From Nocardia fusca NBRC 14340 (lineage in GTDB: Bacteria > Actinomycetota > Actinomycetes > Mycobacteriales > Mycobacteriaceae), in contig NZ_BDCU01000011.1 of assembly GCF_001618425.1 (NCBI RefSeq), forward strand, positions 1 to 64,000: 64,000 nt of DNA, read 5' to 3'. The translations under genes were made by a program, and so were the position numbers. Position 1 is the stretch's first letter, and each line of letters starts with the position of its first letter. Positions 17,373 through 26,253 of the stretch are shown here, piece by piece. The notes below the pieces were generated by a model. That model was not told the DNA's origin and ran no database searches. It saw only the letters and a list, made by a program, of their open reading frames with translations.

Positions 17373-17819
17373 TCATTCCGCGGCGCCACCGGCCAGTAAC
17401 GCGGCATTGATCACCGTGGACAGTGGGGGCAGCAAGCCGTCGCGTTCCGGCGGTACGACCCAGTTGCATCCCTCACGGTTCCAGCGGCCGAGCCCGGTGG
17501 GCAGCATGACAGCGCTACCCACCCCCGGAATATCGATATCGATGCGCTGCAGCATCTCGACCACTTCCGGGTCCGGCCGGCGATCGGGGTAGGCCAGGAA
17601 GCTCCAGCGAATCTGGCGGGCGAGCATGGGAACTCGGATCTCCCGTGCATCCAGGAGGCCGCGTACGGCCTTCGCGCGTTCGGTCGGCAGGTGGACGACG
17701 CAGGCCCGGCTGGTGATCGGCAGCATGACGAAACCGCCGCGTTCGGTGACCGGTAACCCGAACTCGTGGCGATAGTACGCGGCCCAGTCGTCGACCGTTC
17801 TGAGCTTTTCCACGTTCAC
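17373..17819 (-). CDS. unrecognised protein divergent from an HTH regulator
   Basis: A protein of 148 residues that I do not recognise with confidence. The sequence opens VEKLRTVDDWAAYYRHEFGLPVTERGGFVMLPITSRACVVHLP and ends with ERDGLLPPLSTVINAALLAGGAAE. The alternating strand-rich pattern loosely recalls the N-terminal part of small primase/polymerase-like domains, but I see no catalytic acid pair. GTG 17819 has AAGGGG 6 nt upstream. It is divergent from the HTH gene at 18056, an arrangement that suggests a functional pair. Confidence 0.6.
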   Translation of the reverse strand: MNVEKLRTVDDWAAYYRHEFGLPVTERGGFVMLPITSRACVVHLPTERAKAVRGLLDAREIRVPMLARQIRWSFLAYPDRRPDPEVVEMLQRIDIDIPGVGSAVMLPTGLGRWNREGCNWVVPPERDGLLPPLSTVINAALLAGGAAE

Positions 17820-18055
17820 GGTGAACCCCTTGCCTCCCGCTGCCGAGCCTCCCTGGCGTGCCGAGCCACGGCCTGTGCCGGTCTCGCCGACCTGTCTTTC
17901 CAGGATCGCGTCCGCACCGGCGCGTCGGAACCGCCTACACGCTCCCGTTCCACTGCCCTTGCGCTGCCTTTGCCGGTGATGACGAATTTCCTTGTGGTTG
18001 CAGTCACATTCGGCTCGTACCCTGGAGAAGGAAATCGTTCGGAAAGGGTGACAAC

Positions 18056-19432
18056 GTGGTCGGCCAGTGGTCTGGAAAGGAGGCCCGGGCGCTTCGCGAG
18101 GCCAAGCGGATGAGTATCCGGGAGTTCGCGGCACATCTGGGTGTGCACGAACGACTGGTATCCAAATGGGAGGCCGGGGGCGACCGGGTGCATCCGCGTC
18201 CGGTCAACCAGGCTGCCCTGGACACCTGTCTCGCCCGATCCGACGATGTCGAACGGACCCGGTTCGCGGCGTTGACCGTTCCCGAACCCGTTCCCGGTCC
18301 GCTCCTGGACGCCGGCCGGTACGCCGCGCCCAGCGGATATTCCAATGACGCCGAACTCCTGGCCCTCATCGATACCGGTGCGGCCCGCGGGGAAGGGCTG
18401 GCGGCGATTTCGGAGAGGGATCTGATCATGGCGGCAGCGCACGAGGCGAGCGAACACGCGGGCCGGGCCGAGAGTTCGAATATCGGTCCGAGCACGCTGG
18501 ACCAGCTCGACGCCGATGTCACGCGGATCGCCAACGACTACGTGCACACCCCGCCGATGCCGATGATGGTCGAGATGCTGCGGGTGCGGCGCCGGGTGTA
18601 CCGGCTGCTGGAGGGCCATCAGCGGCCCTCGGATACCGGCCACCTATATCTACTGGCGGGCTCGCTGTCGGGGTTGCTCGCCAACGCGAGTACCGATCTG
18701 GGCTATCTCGATGCCGCCGGGGAGCAGATCCGGGCCGCCTGGGCGTACGCGGAACTGTGCGGCCACAACGGGTTACGGGCATGGGCGCGCGGGATGCACG
18801 CGCTGATCGAATACTGGTCCGAACGGCCGCACCGGGCGCTACAGCTGGCGCAGCACGGCCAGGAGTACGCGGATTCGGCCACCGCCGCGGTGCGCCTGCA
18901 CAATATCGAGGCGCGGATCTGGTCGAAGATCGGGAGCGCCGCCGATACCGAACGGTGTATCCGCGCCGCCGCCGAAGCGAGTTCCGGGGCCGGGACCGAC
19001 AGCCTGCACGACGAGGTGGGCGGGGTGTTCGGTTTCTCCGACGCCAAGGCCGGCTATTACGCGGGCGCGACCTATATCCATCTCGGCCTCGCCGAACCCG
19101 CGCTGGTGGCCACCGAACGTACGATCGAGCTGTACCGGACCGGCCCGGCGCGGCAGCGTTCCTACGGCGCCGAATCCCTGGCCCGCGTCGATTCGGCCGC
19201 CGCCCATCTGATCAACGGCAGCCTCGACGGCGCCACGGCGGCACTGCTGCCGGTCCTGGCGCTCGACGAGGACAAGCGGATCGCCCAGTTGGAGGAACGC
19301 CTCACGGGCCTGCGCCGGCGGATCTGCGCGCCGGCTTTCCGTGGGGTCGCCGAGGCGCGGGCTCTCGACGAGCGGATCGAGGAATTCTGCGGAGCGACCG
19401 CGTCCCGCAGCCTTCCCCCGGGCAGTGGGTAG
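18056..19432 (+). CDS. HTH (XRE-type) regulator with TPR-like domain
   Basis: A protein of 458 residues. The N-terminal Cro/C1-type helix-turn-helix is at about residues 6-45: ALREAKRMSIREFAAHLGVHERLVSKWEAGG. The long remainder is helical and repeat-like (LYLLAGSLSGLLANASTDLGYLDAAGEQIRAAWAYAELCGHNGLRAWARGMHALIEYWSE, then AATYIHLGLAEPALVATERTIELY), consistent with tetratricopeptide-type peptide sensing. Such proteins are common in actinobacteria as regulators of development or secondary metabolism. GTG 18056 follows AAAGG by about 8 nt. Target and ligand unknown. Confidence 0.8.
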   Translation: MVGQWSGKEARALREAKRMSIREFAAHLGVHERLVSKWEAGGDRVHPRPVNQAALDTCLARSDDVERTRFAALTVPEPVPGPLLDAGRYAAPSGYSNDAELLALIDTGAARGEGLAAISERDLIMAAAHEASEHAGRAESSNIGPSTLDQLDADVTRIANDYVHTPPMPMMVEMLRVRRRVYRLLEGHQRPSDTGHLYLLAGSLSGLLANASTDLGYLDAAGEQIRAAWAYAELCGHNGLRAWARGMHALIEYWSERPHRALQLAQHGQEYADSATAAVRLHNIEARIWSKIGSAADTERCIRAAAEASSGAGTDSLHDEVGGVFGFSDAKAGYYAGATYIHLGLAEPALVATERTIELYRTGPARQRSYGAESLARVDSAAAHLINGSLDGATAALLPVLALDEDKRIAQLEERLTGLRRRICAPAFRGVAEARALDERIEEFCGATASRSLPPGSG

Positions 19433-19585
19433 CCGGCTCTCTCGTGTCGGCGCGCGGGATGTGATCGAACGGGCTCGGAATCGGCGCGATATCGACCGGT
19501 TTCCCGGCCCGGCGCAGGCCGGCGCCGGTAACGGTCCAGCGCCGAGCCGGGGCGGGCCGGATATCCGCTTGCCCCTGGTGGCACC

Positions 19586-20839
19586 ATGGATCGCGTGAGT
19601 ACTGGCCATTCGCACCCCGCGCCCCGGATTCTGGAGCAGTCCAAGAAGCTGCAGAATGTCGTCTACGAGATCCGTGGACCGGTACACGCACACGCGGCAC
19701 GGCTGGAGTCCGAGGGCCACCGGATCCTGAAGCTCAATATCGGCAACCCCGCGCCGTTCGGCTTCGAGGCCCCCGATGTGATCATGCGGGATATGATCGC
19801 CGCCCTGCCGACCGCGCAGGGCTACTCCGAGTCCAAGGGCATACTGCCCGCTCGCCGGGCGATCGTGACCCGCTACGAGCTGGTCTCCGGTTTCCCGGAA
19901 CTCGATGTCGACGATGTCTACCTCGGCAACGGGGTCTCCGAGCTCATCACCATCACCATGCAGGCGCTGCTGGACAACGGGGACGAGGTGCTGATCCCGG
20001 CACCCGACTATCCGCTCTGGACGGCGATGACCAGCCTGGCCGGCGGCACGCCGGTGCACTATCTGTGCGACGAGGCCAATGGCTGGCAGCCCGATATCGC
20101 CGATATCGAATCGAAGATCACCGAACGCACCAAGGCGCTGCTGGTGATCAACCCCAACAATCCGACCGGTGCGGTGTACTCGGCGGAGGTGCTGCAGCAA
20201 CTCGTCGACCTGGCGCGCAAGCACCGGCTGCTGCTGCTGGCGGACGAGATCTACGACAAGATCCTCTACGACGACGCCAAGCACATCTCGCTCGCGACGC
20301 TGGCGCCCGATCTGCTGTGCCTCACCTTCAACGGCCTGTCCAAGGCGTACCGGGTGGCCGGTTATCGGTCCGGCTGGCTGGCCATCACGGGGCCCAAGGA
20401 GCACGCCGCCGGGTTCCTGGAGGGGGTGGATCTGCTCGCGTCGTCGCGGCTGTGTCCGAATGTGCCCGCGCAGCACGCCATTCAGGTCGCGCTCGGGGGT
20501 TATCAGAGCATCGAGGATCTGATCCTGCCGGGCGGGCGGTTGCTGGAACAGCGTGATGTGGCCTGGGAGCGATTGAATGCGATTCCCGGCGTGTCGTGCG
20601 TGAAACCCAAAGGCGCGCTGTATGCGTTCCCTAGGCTGGACCCCGAAATACACGAGATCCACGACGACGAGAAGCTGGTCCAGGACCTGTTGCTGCAGGA
20701 GAAGATCCTGATGGTGCAGGGCACCGGTTTCAACTGGCCGCACCATGATCATCTGCGGATCGTGACCCTGCCCTGGGCTCGCGATCTGGCCGTTGCCATA
20801 GAGCGTTTCGGCAATTTCCTCGCGAGCTATCGACAGTAG
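19586..20839 (+). CDS. alaA: alanine-type PLP aminotransferase
   Basis: A protein of 417 residues, fold-type I aminotransferase class I/II of the AlaA/YfbQ type (annotated aspC, Rv0337c, in M. tuberculosis), expected to interconvert pyruvate and alanine with glutamate. PLP ligands are visible: NPNNPTG (189-195), ADEIYDK with Asp220, Lys253 in LSKAYRVAGYRSGW, and the C-terminal carboxylate-binding Arg in HHDHLRIVTLP. ATG 19586 and an in-frame GTG three codons later are both possible; neither has a clear ribosome-binding site. In mycobacteria the gene is next to etfD; here the two are 12 kb apart. Confidence 0.9.
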   Translation: MDRVSTGHSHPAPRILEQSKKLQNVVYEIRGPVHAHAARLESEGHRILKLNIGNPAPFGFEAPDVIMRDMIAALPTAQGYSESKGILPARRAIVTRYELVSGFPELDVDDVYLGNGVSELITITMQALLDNGDEVLIPAPDYPLWTAMTSLAGGTPVHYLCDEANGWQPDIADIESKITERTKALLVINPNNPTGAVYSAEVLQQLVDLARKHRLLLLADEIYDKILYDDAKHISLATLAPDLLCLTFNGLSKAYRVAGYRSGWLAITGPKEHAAGFLEGVDLLASSRLCPNVPAQHAIQVALGGYQSIEDLILPGGRLLEQRDVAWERLNAIPGVSCVKPKGALYAFPRLDPEIHEIHDDEKLVQDLLLQEKILMVQGTGFNWPHHDHLRIVTLPWARDLAVAIERFGNFLASYRQ

Positions 20840-20929
20840 CCGGGCGGGTAACTCCGGGTTAAAACCGACTCTCCATCCGGATTAAACCCAATTTTCCGAA
20901 CCTACTGGCACAAAAGAGGATCCTGTGTG

Positions 20930-20935
20930 TACAGT
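20930..20935 (+). promoter_or_regulatory. -10 box for the 6C-type small RNA
   Basis: TACAGT at 20930-20935, with a weak TGGCAC (20906-20911) 18 bp upstream, lies just before the C-rich hairpin region. A transcript would start near 20942. Confidence 0.5.
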
Positions 20936-20939
20936 GGTC

Positions 20940-21090
20940 CTCGGCACCTCAAAGTGCCCGGCCAGGTTGTCTACCCCCCCTGGGCAACCTGGTCCTCGGG
21001 TTAGGCCGCCTACCCCCCTGGGCCGCCTGCCCGCGGGCGGCGGAGACATCCCCCTGCTCTCCGCCGCCCCTTCCCGAGGTCCTCGGAAAT
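20940..21090 (+). ncRNA. 6C-type small RNA (C-rich hairpin loops)
   Basis: Three successive hairpins show C runs in their loops: CCAGGTTG/CAACCTGG (20962-20992) with seven C's at 20974-20980; GGG-AGGC/GCCT-CCC (20998-21031) with six C's at 21013-21018; and GGGCGGCGGAGA/TCTCCGCCGCCC (21035-21069), a perfect 12-bp stem with five C's in an 11-nt loop, probably the terminator. CCTCGG near 20940 can pair with CCGAGG at 21074-21079 to close the structure. Two hairpins with at least six loop cytosines define the actinobacterial 6C RNA motif (B11 in mycobacteria), a trans-acting sRNA. It lies in the 323-bp gap between alaA and the YibE/F gene. Assignment is by pattern. Confidence 0.75.
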
Positions 21091-21162
21091 ACAGCGAAAT
21101 CGCAGCGTAAGCCGCATCTGCCGGTCACATGGGCCCTCTGCGAATCCTCTAGGCTGACCCGG

Positions 21163-22782
21163 GTGAGCGACCACCATCACCACCACGACCACTCCCGGCC
21201 GATCGCCATCGGCGCGACCGCGGCCCGCGTCGTGGTCGGTTTGCTGGTCGCCATCGGAATCGTCGTCGTCCTCGCCACGATCGCCCTGTGGCCCGACCGC
21301 CAGCAGGTCGAGATCCCGCTGCCCATGCAGAACGCCGACGGAACCGCGGTGGTCACCGAAGCCGGAACGGTGATCCGGCAGGATATCGGCGCCTGCGGCA
21401 GTCCTTCCATCGGCCGCGTCTTCGACGGTGAACCCAAGCCGCCCACCATGCAGGTCTACGACTGCCAGCGCAGTCTGATCGCCATCGAATCCGGTCCGCA
21501 CGAGGGTAAACACACGCTGCTCGAAATCGCGCCGGGCCCCGGGCAACCCGATCTGGCCGCCGGTGACGACCTGCGGATCGTGCGGCAGACCGGGCCGGAC
21601 GGGACACCGCTGTACTCGTTCGACGATTACGCGCGGGGTATGCCATTGACCTTGATCGTGCTGGCCTTCGTCGTGGTGATCGTAGTGGTCGCCCGCTGGC
21701 GCGGGGTACGGGCGCTGCTCGGCCTGGTTTTCGCATTCGCGGTGCTGGTGTTCTTCCTGCTCCCCGCGCTGCTCGACGGGAAGCCCGCGATACCGGCGGC
21801 GCTGGTCGCCGGCTCATTGATCCTGTACGCGGTCCTTTATCTGGCGCACGGGGTGAATCTGCGCACCAGTTCCGCCCTACTGGGCACCCTCACGTCCATG
21901 GTGGTGGCGGCGGTGCTGTCCTGGCTGACCATCGAGGCCACGACGCTGACCGGTCTGTCCGAAGAGCAGAACACCAATGTCGCGACCTATATCGAGCAGG
22001 TCAGCATCACCGGCCTGCTGCTCGCCGGATTCATCATCGGTTCGCTCGGTGTGCTCAACGATGTGACCATCACCCAGGCGTCCGCGGCGTTCGAACTCGC
22101 GGAACTGGACAAGAAGGCGACCCGGCGCGAAGTGTTCGCCGCGGCTATGCGGGTGGGCCGCGACCATATCGCCAGCACCGTGTACACCCTGGTGCTGGCC
22201 TATGCCGGTGGGGCGTTGCCGCTGCTGCTGCTGTTCAGCGTGGCCGGCCGGCCGATCCGGGATGTGCTGGTGGGCGACGCGGTGGCCATCGAGATCGCGC
22301 GGTCGGCGGTGGGCGGTATCTGCCTGGCGCTGTCGGTGCCTCTGACGACCGGTATCGCGGTCATGCTGGCCCGGCCCTTCGGCAACAAGCCCACCGGCGG
22401 TCCGGCCACCCCGGCCCGACGGACCGCGGCGGCCCGGCACTCGGATACCGGTACGCATCGTAAGGTCGCTCGCCCGGGTGGTTCCGAGGGCGGCGCGCCG
22501 CGCAACCGGTCCGGCCGTGGTTATCAGCCGTGGCCGACGACCGGGGAACAGCCACGGGTACCGCGCAGCTCCGGTGATCAGCGTCCCGGCCCGCGGACCG
22601 GTGAGACACCGGCCGCGCGGGGCGGGCAGTACGGGCCGCCGCGGTCCGCGCAGCGGTATCCCGGCCGGCCGGAGCCGGGGGACCGGCAACCCGGACCGCC
22701 GCGTCCGGACGACCAGTGGCCGAACAGCGGTGAGCAACGCGAGATCCGTCGACGGCGTCCGGGGCGTCCCGGCCCGGGCTGA
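21163..22782 (+). CDS. YibE/F family membrane protein
   Basis: A protein of 539 residues. It has an N-terminal transmembrane helix (about 20-41), an extracytoplasmic domain of about 110 residues, then six or seven membrane helices with the YibE/F core: LTLIVLAFVVVIVVVARWRGVRALLGLVFAFAVLVFFLLPALL, GFIIGSLGVLNDVTITQASAAFEL and RVGRDHIASTVYTLVLAYAGGALPLLLLF. The last 140 residues are a basic Arg/Pro/Gly-rich cytoplasmic tail. Residues 2-10 are SDHHHHHDH, a possible metal-binding start. GTG 21163 follows TAGGCT (21150-21155) by 7 nt, so it is probably leaderless. Transport substrate unknown. Confidence 0.85.
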   Translation: MSDHHHHHDHSRPIAIGATAARVVVGLLVAIGIVVVLATIALWPDRQQVEIPLPMQNADGTAVVTEAGTVIRQDIGACGSPSIGRVFDGEPKPPTMQVYDCQRSLIAIESGPHEGKHTLLEIAPGPGQPDLAAGDDLRIVRQTGPDGTPLYSFDDYARGMPLTLIVLAFVVVIVVVARWRGVRALLGLVFAFAVLVFFLLPALLDGKPAIPAALVAGSLILYAVLYLAHGVNLRTSSALLGTLTSMVVAAVLSWLTIEATTLTGLSEEQNTNVATYIEQVSITGLLLAGFIIGSLGVLNDVTITQASAAFELAELDKKATRREVFAAAMRVGRDHIASTVYTLVLAYAGGALPLLLLFSVAGRPIRDVLVGDAVAIEIARSAVGGICLALSVPLTTGIAVMLARPFGNKPTGGPATPARRTAAARHSDTGTHRKVARPGGSEGGAPRNRSGRGYQPWPTTGEQPRVPRSSGDQRPGPRTGETPAARGGQYGPPRSAQRYPGRPEPGDRQPGPPRPDDQWPNSGEQREIRRRRPGRPGPG

Positions 22783-22822
22783 CCTGCCGGCGCGGCCCCG
22801 AAGGTACGCCGGTTCGTCCTGG

Positions 22823-24517
22823 TCAGCGGCTCGGCGGCGGCGGAAACAGCGGTGGAATGGTCGGGAGCACGATCGGCGGCAGACCCGGCACCTGGAAGGT
22901 GTTCGGGCCGGCGGTGGTCGTGGGCGTCTCGGTCTCCCGAGGCGCGGCCACCGGAGGCGGCTCGGCCAGCGATTCGTGCTCCGGCGCGGTGGTCGGTGAT
23001 GCTTCCGCCATCCCGGGCCGAGCCGTGGGTGAGGTCGCCGAGCTCGCCGGCGGCGGGGTCGTACCTTCGACGGTGGTCGATTCCTGGCTGAACAAGTGCT
23101 GGCCGTAGCCGAGGCCGATACCGATCGCGGCCACCACCACCAGTGCGCTCACGGCCACCGCGGCGGCGCCGAGCTCACGGCGCCGGCGCTGCGGGGGTTC
23201 GCGGAACGACCGCCGGGGCAGTAGTTTCTGCGGGATTCGCAGCGCGATGGTGGGCGGATCCTCCTCGGGTGTCAGTTGCGGAGCCGTGGACAGGACAGGG
23301 CGCGCCGCCACGGTCGGCGGCACCGCGGCGGTGCCGCTCGGGTGCTTCTCGGGGCCGGGGCGCTCGGTGGCGGGACGGGTGTGCGCAACGGAGTCGGCCG
23401 GCAGGTCGACCGCGGTACCGGCGGGCGGACCGAAGATTCCGGGTTGTGGCATGGGCTTATTCGGTCGCGAAACGGCCGGAGCGAGGACGGTCGCTTTCAT
23501 GGCCGCGTCGTCCGGTGCCGCCGGGGGGCTTTCGAGTTCGGCCCCGAAAATGCCGACCTGTGGTGCGGGCGGGGATGCCGGAGTGGTGGTCTGCGCCGCG
23601 GCGGCCACGAGCGGCGGCACCGAGCTGTCCGAGCGCGGCGGGCCGACAGCCGGCCGCGACTCCGGCGCCCGCTGCGCAAGCAGGGCGGCACCCCGCGCCG
23701 TCGCCGCCTCCGGCTCCGGCGGCACCAGCACCGGCATCTCCAGTATTTCCCGGAGCGTGCGGCTGACCAGCGGGATACGGACGCCGCCGCCCACCGCGAG
23801 CACAGCCTGCACCGGGCGGCCCGAACGGCCGATGATCTCGCGGGTGGCGTGGACCGAGGTTTCGACGGCCCGGGCGATGAGGGCGGTGAAATTCTCCTGG
23901 GTGAGCAGCACCGGTCCGTAATCGCTGGGCAGCGCCACCGCGGAGGTCCCCGAAAGCTTTTCCTTCGCCGAGCGGCACAGCGTATCCAGCCGCGCCAGAC
24001 CGTCCGGGTCGGGCGGATGGGCGATCCGGCCGGAATTGATCTGCTGCTCCCGGATCAGCGAATCGAAGTATTCGCCGCTGATATCGCCGGTGCGTTCGGT
24101 GTGCACGATCTGCCCGCCGGCGACCTCCACGACAGTGACCGACAGACCGGATGCGCCCAGGTCGTAGACGCCGAGCGTGCCGATCCCGGCCAGTGCGCCG
24201 GAGGCGGTGGCGAATTCGAGTGTGGCCTCGATATCGGGCACGATGTCGTAGTCGTCGAGCCCGTGTTCGGCCATCGCCGCGTGCATGGCCTCGGCCTGCA
24301 GCTCGTCGCGGCAGGCCAGTACGGTCCGGGCTATCCCGGGGTCGGAGTTCAACGCGGCGGCCACCGAGAGCGCGGCCCGCTCGGCGCTCGGGGTCTCACT
24401 CGGGACGACGAAGGTCCGCAGCTCGAACGACTGTGGGTCGGACGTCGCGGCGCCCGCAGATGGGCGCGCCAAGCGGATCGCGCCGGTTCCCACCGACACT
24501 CCCAGTGCTGAACTCAT
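22823..24517 (-). CDS. Hsp70/actin-fold membrane protein with proline-rich tail
   Basis: A protein of 564 residues. Residues about 1-310 look like an actin/Hsp70-type nucleotide-binding domain: TLGVYDLGASGLSVTVVEVAGG (phosphate-2-like), GDISGEYFDSLIREQ, AKEKLSGTSAVALPSDYGPVLLTQENF and VQAVLAVGGGVRIPLVSRTLREIL (adenosine-like). The usual N-terminal DLGTTNS phosphate-1 loop is degenerate (LGVSVGTGAI), and the peptide-binding domain of DnaK is absent. A Pro/Ala-rich linker follows, then one membrane helix at about 452-474 and an 88-residue Pro/Thr-rich outer segment. This resembles mycobacterial Hsp70-family membrane proteins of unknown function. ATG 24517 is chosen over upstream starts because homologues begin near it; no strong Shine-Dalgarno is seen. 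Confidence 0.75.
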   Translation of the reverse strand: MSSALGVSVGTGAIRLARPSAGAATSDPQSFELRTFVVPSETPSAERAALSVAAALNSDPGIARTVLACRDELQAEAMHAAMAEHGLDDYDIVPDIEATLEFATASGALAGIGTLGVYDLGASGLSVTVVEVAGGQIVHTERTGDISGEYFDSLIREQQINSGRIAHPPDPDGLARLDTLCRSAKEKLSGTSAVALPSDYGPVLLTQENFTALIARAVETSVHATREIIGRSGRPVQAVLAVGGGVRIPLVSRTLREILEMPVLVPPEPEAATARGAALLAQRAPESRPAVGPPRSDSSVPPLVAAAAQTTTPASPPAPQVGIFGAELESPPAAPDDAAMKATVLAPAVSRPNKPMPQPGIFGPPAGTAVDLPADSVAHTRPATERPGPEKHPSGTAAVPPTVAARPVLSTAPQLTPEEDPPTIALRIPQKLLPRRSFREPPQRRRRELGAAAVAVSALVVVAAIGIGLGYGQHLFSQESTTVEGTTPPPASSATSPTARPGMAEASPTTAPEHESLAEPPPVAAPRETETPTTTAGPNTFQVPGLPPIVLPTIPPLFPPPPSR

Positions 24518-24673
24518 CGGCAGCCCATCCGTACTTCCCGCTTCACGATCTGCGAGCGTCGCCCGGTCGATGGTGACGGCACATCCCCCGAGCCACTCTT
24601 GTCGACAGTACCGCCCGGCCCCGTCGCCGCGGGAGGCAGCAGCCACCGGCGTGCGCCGACCGGCCCCACGATG

Positions 24674-25996
24674 CTACGGGGTGCCCAGCCCCGCGTACAC
24701 CCATCCGGCCGAGCGCCAGGCGGCCCGATCGAGACAATTGCGGCCGTCGATGATCGAGCGTGCCCGCACCACGGTGTCCAGATCCTGCGGGCGCAACTGC
24801 AGGAACTCGTTCCATTCGGTGAGCACCAGCACCACATCGGCGCGTTCGCAGGCTTCCACCACCGAGGTGGCGTAGTTCAGCGTGGGAAAGACGCGACGGG
24901 AGTTCTCCAGGGCCTTCGGGTCGTAGACGGTGACGACCGCACCGTGCAGCTGGATCATTCCGGCCACGTTCAGCGCGGGCGAGTCGCGCACATCGTCGGA
25001 TTCGGGTTTGAAGGCCGCGCCGAGCACCGCCACGTTCGCGCCGAGCAATGACCCGCCGCAGGCACGGGCCGCCATATCCACCATCTTGGTGCGGCGTCGC
25101 ATATTGATGTTGTCGACCTCGCGCAGGAAGGCCAGCGCGTGGTCGGCGCCGAGTTCCCCGGCCCGGGCCATGAAGGCACGAATGTCCTTGGGCAGACAGC
25201 CGCCGCCGAAGCCGACCCCGGCGTTGAGGAAGCGGCGCCCGATGCGGGCGTCGTAACCGAGGGCGTCGGCCAGGACCGTGACATCGGCGCCGGTGGCCTC
25301 ACACACCTCGGAGACCGCGTTGATGAAGGAGATCTTGGTCGCCAGGAACGCATTGGCGGACACCTTGACCAGTTCCGCGGTGGCCAGATCGGTGAGCAGG
25401 AACGGGACCTCGGCGGCCAGTAGCTCCGCGTACAACTCCTCGACCACCTCGCGCACCCAGGCCGACCGCTCCCGCTGCTCGTCCACGCCGAGCACCAGCC
25501 GGTCCGGCCGCAGGGTGTCCTCGACCGCGAAACCCTCACGCAGGAATTCGGGATTCCACGCGACCTCCACGTCCACCGAGGCGAGAGCACGGGCGCGGCG
25601 ACCGAGTTCGGCGGCAGTCCCCACCGGGACGGTGGACTTGCCGATGATCACCGACGGGCGGGTGATGAGCGGGGCGAGCGTATCCACAACCGCGTGTACG
25701 TATTTGAGGTCGGCGGCGTACTCGCCTTTCTTCTGCGGAGTGCCGACCCCGAGGAAATGGACATCGGCGTGCTCGGCCGCCTCGGCATAGGAGGTGGTGA
25801 ACCCGAGTCGGCCCGAGTCGAGGTTGCGGCGCAGCACCGCCTCGAGGCCGGGTTCGTAGAAGGGAGTGACACCGTCGGAGAGTTTCGCGACTTTGCCCGG
25901 GTCGATATCGACCCCGATCACATCGTGCCCGAGCTCGGCCATACACGCTGCGTGCGTGGCCCCCAGGTACCCGGTTCCGAAGACTGTGCATCGCAT
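24674..25996 (-). CDS. udgA: UDP-glucose 6-dehydrogenase
   Basis: A protein of 440 residues; the M. tuberculosis UdgA has nearly the same length. It oxidises UDP-glucose to UDP-glucuronate with NAD, feeding glycolipid and polysaccharide synthesis. NAD loop CTVFGTGYLGATHAACMAELGHDVIGVDID at the N terminus, GKSTVPVGTA (119-128), EVAWNPEFLREG, Lys211 in ELVKVSANAFLATKISF, and the catalytic Cys267 in GFGGGCLPKD are all present. ATG 25996 is preferred by homology; the ribosome-binding site is weak (GGGG about 12 nt upstream). Confidence 0.95.
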   Translation of the reverse strand: MRCTVFGTGYLGATHAACMAELGHDVIGVDIDPGKVAKLSDGVTPFYEPGLEAVLRRNLDSGRLGFTTSYAEAAEHADVHFLGVGTPQKKGEYAADLKYVHAVVDTLAPLITRPSVIIGKSTVPVGTAAELGRRARALASVDVEVAWNPEFLREGFAVEDTLRPDRLVLGVDEQRERSAWVREVVEELYAELLAAEVPFLLTDLATAELVKVSANAFLATKISFINAVSEVCEATGADVTVLADALGYDARIGRRFLNAGVGFGGGCLPKDIRAFMARAGELGADHALAFLREVDNINMRRRTKMVDMAARACGGSLLGANVAVLGAAFKPESDDVRDSPALNVAGMIQLHGAVVTVYDPKALENSRRVFPTLNYATSVVEACERADVVLVLTEWNEFLQLRPQDLDTVVRARSIIDGRNCLDRAAWRSAGWVYAGLGTP

Positions 25997-26105
25997 GATC
26001 GATTGGTAATCCCCGCCGGTGCACACACCAGAAAACCGAGGCGAGGTACCGGGCAACAGCAGATGTACACCGGGCGACGCGGTTCGCCGAGCAGCGCTGA
26101 CCAGG

Positions 26106-26168
26106 GCGTACCTCCGCCTTCGCTCCGGCCGTGCGTTTCCTGCGTACCTCCGCGTTCGCTCCGGGCGG
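26106..26168 (-). repeat. two copies of an interspersed GC-rich repeat
   Basis: On the minus strand the core GGCCGGAGCGAAGGCGGAGG lies at 26111-26130 and is identical, base for base, to 52266-52285. A second, diverged copy follows at 26142-26168. Related copies lie in the 55.6 kb region. The copies sit in non-coding DNA between udgA and the YdcF-like gene. Confidence 0.7.
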
Positions 26169-26253
26169 GCCCGGTCCGCGTGCCGCGCGTTCGCCCGGGC
26201 ATACGTGTCCTGTGGATCTTTGTGGATGGACCGGGCCCGTTAGGATCGCGGCA

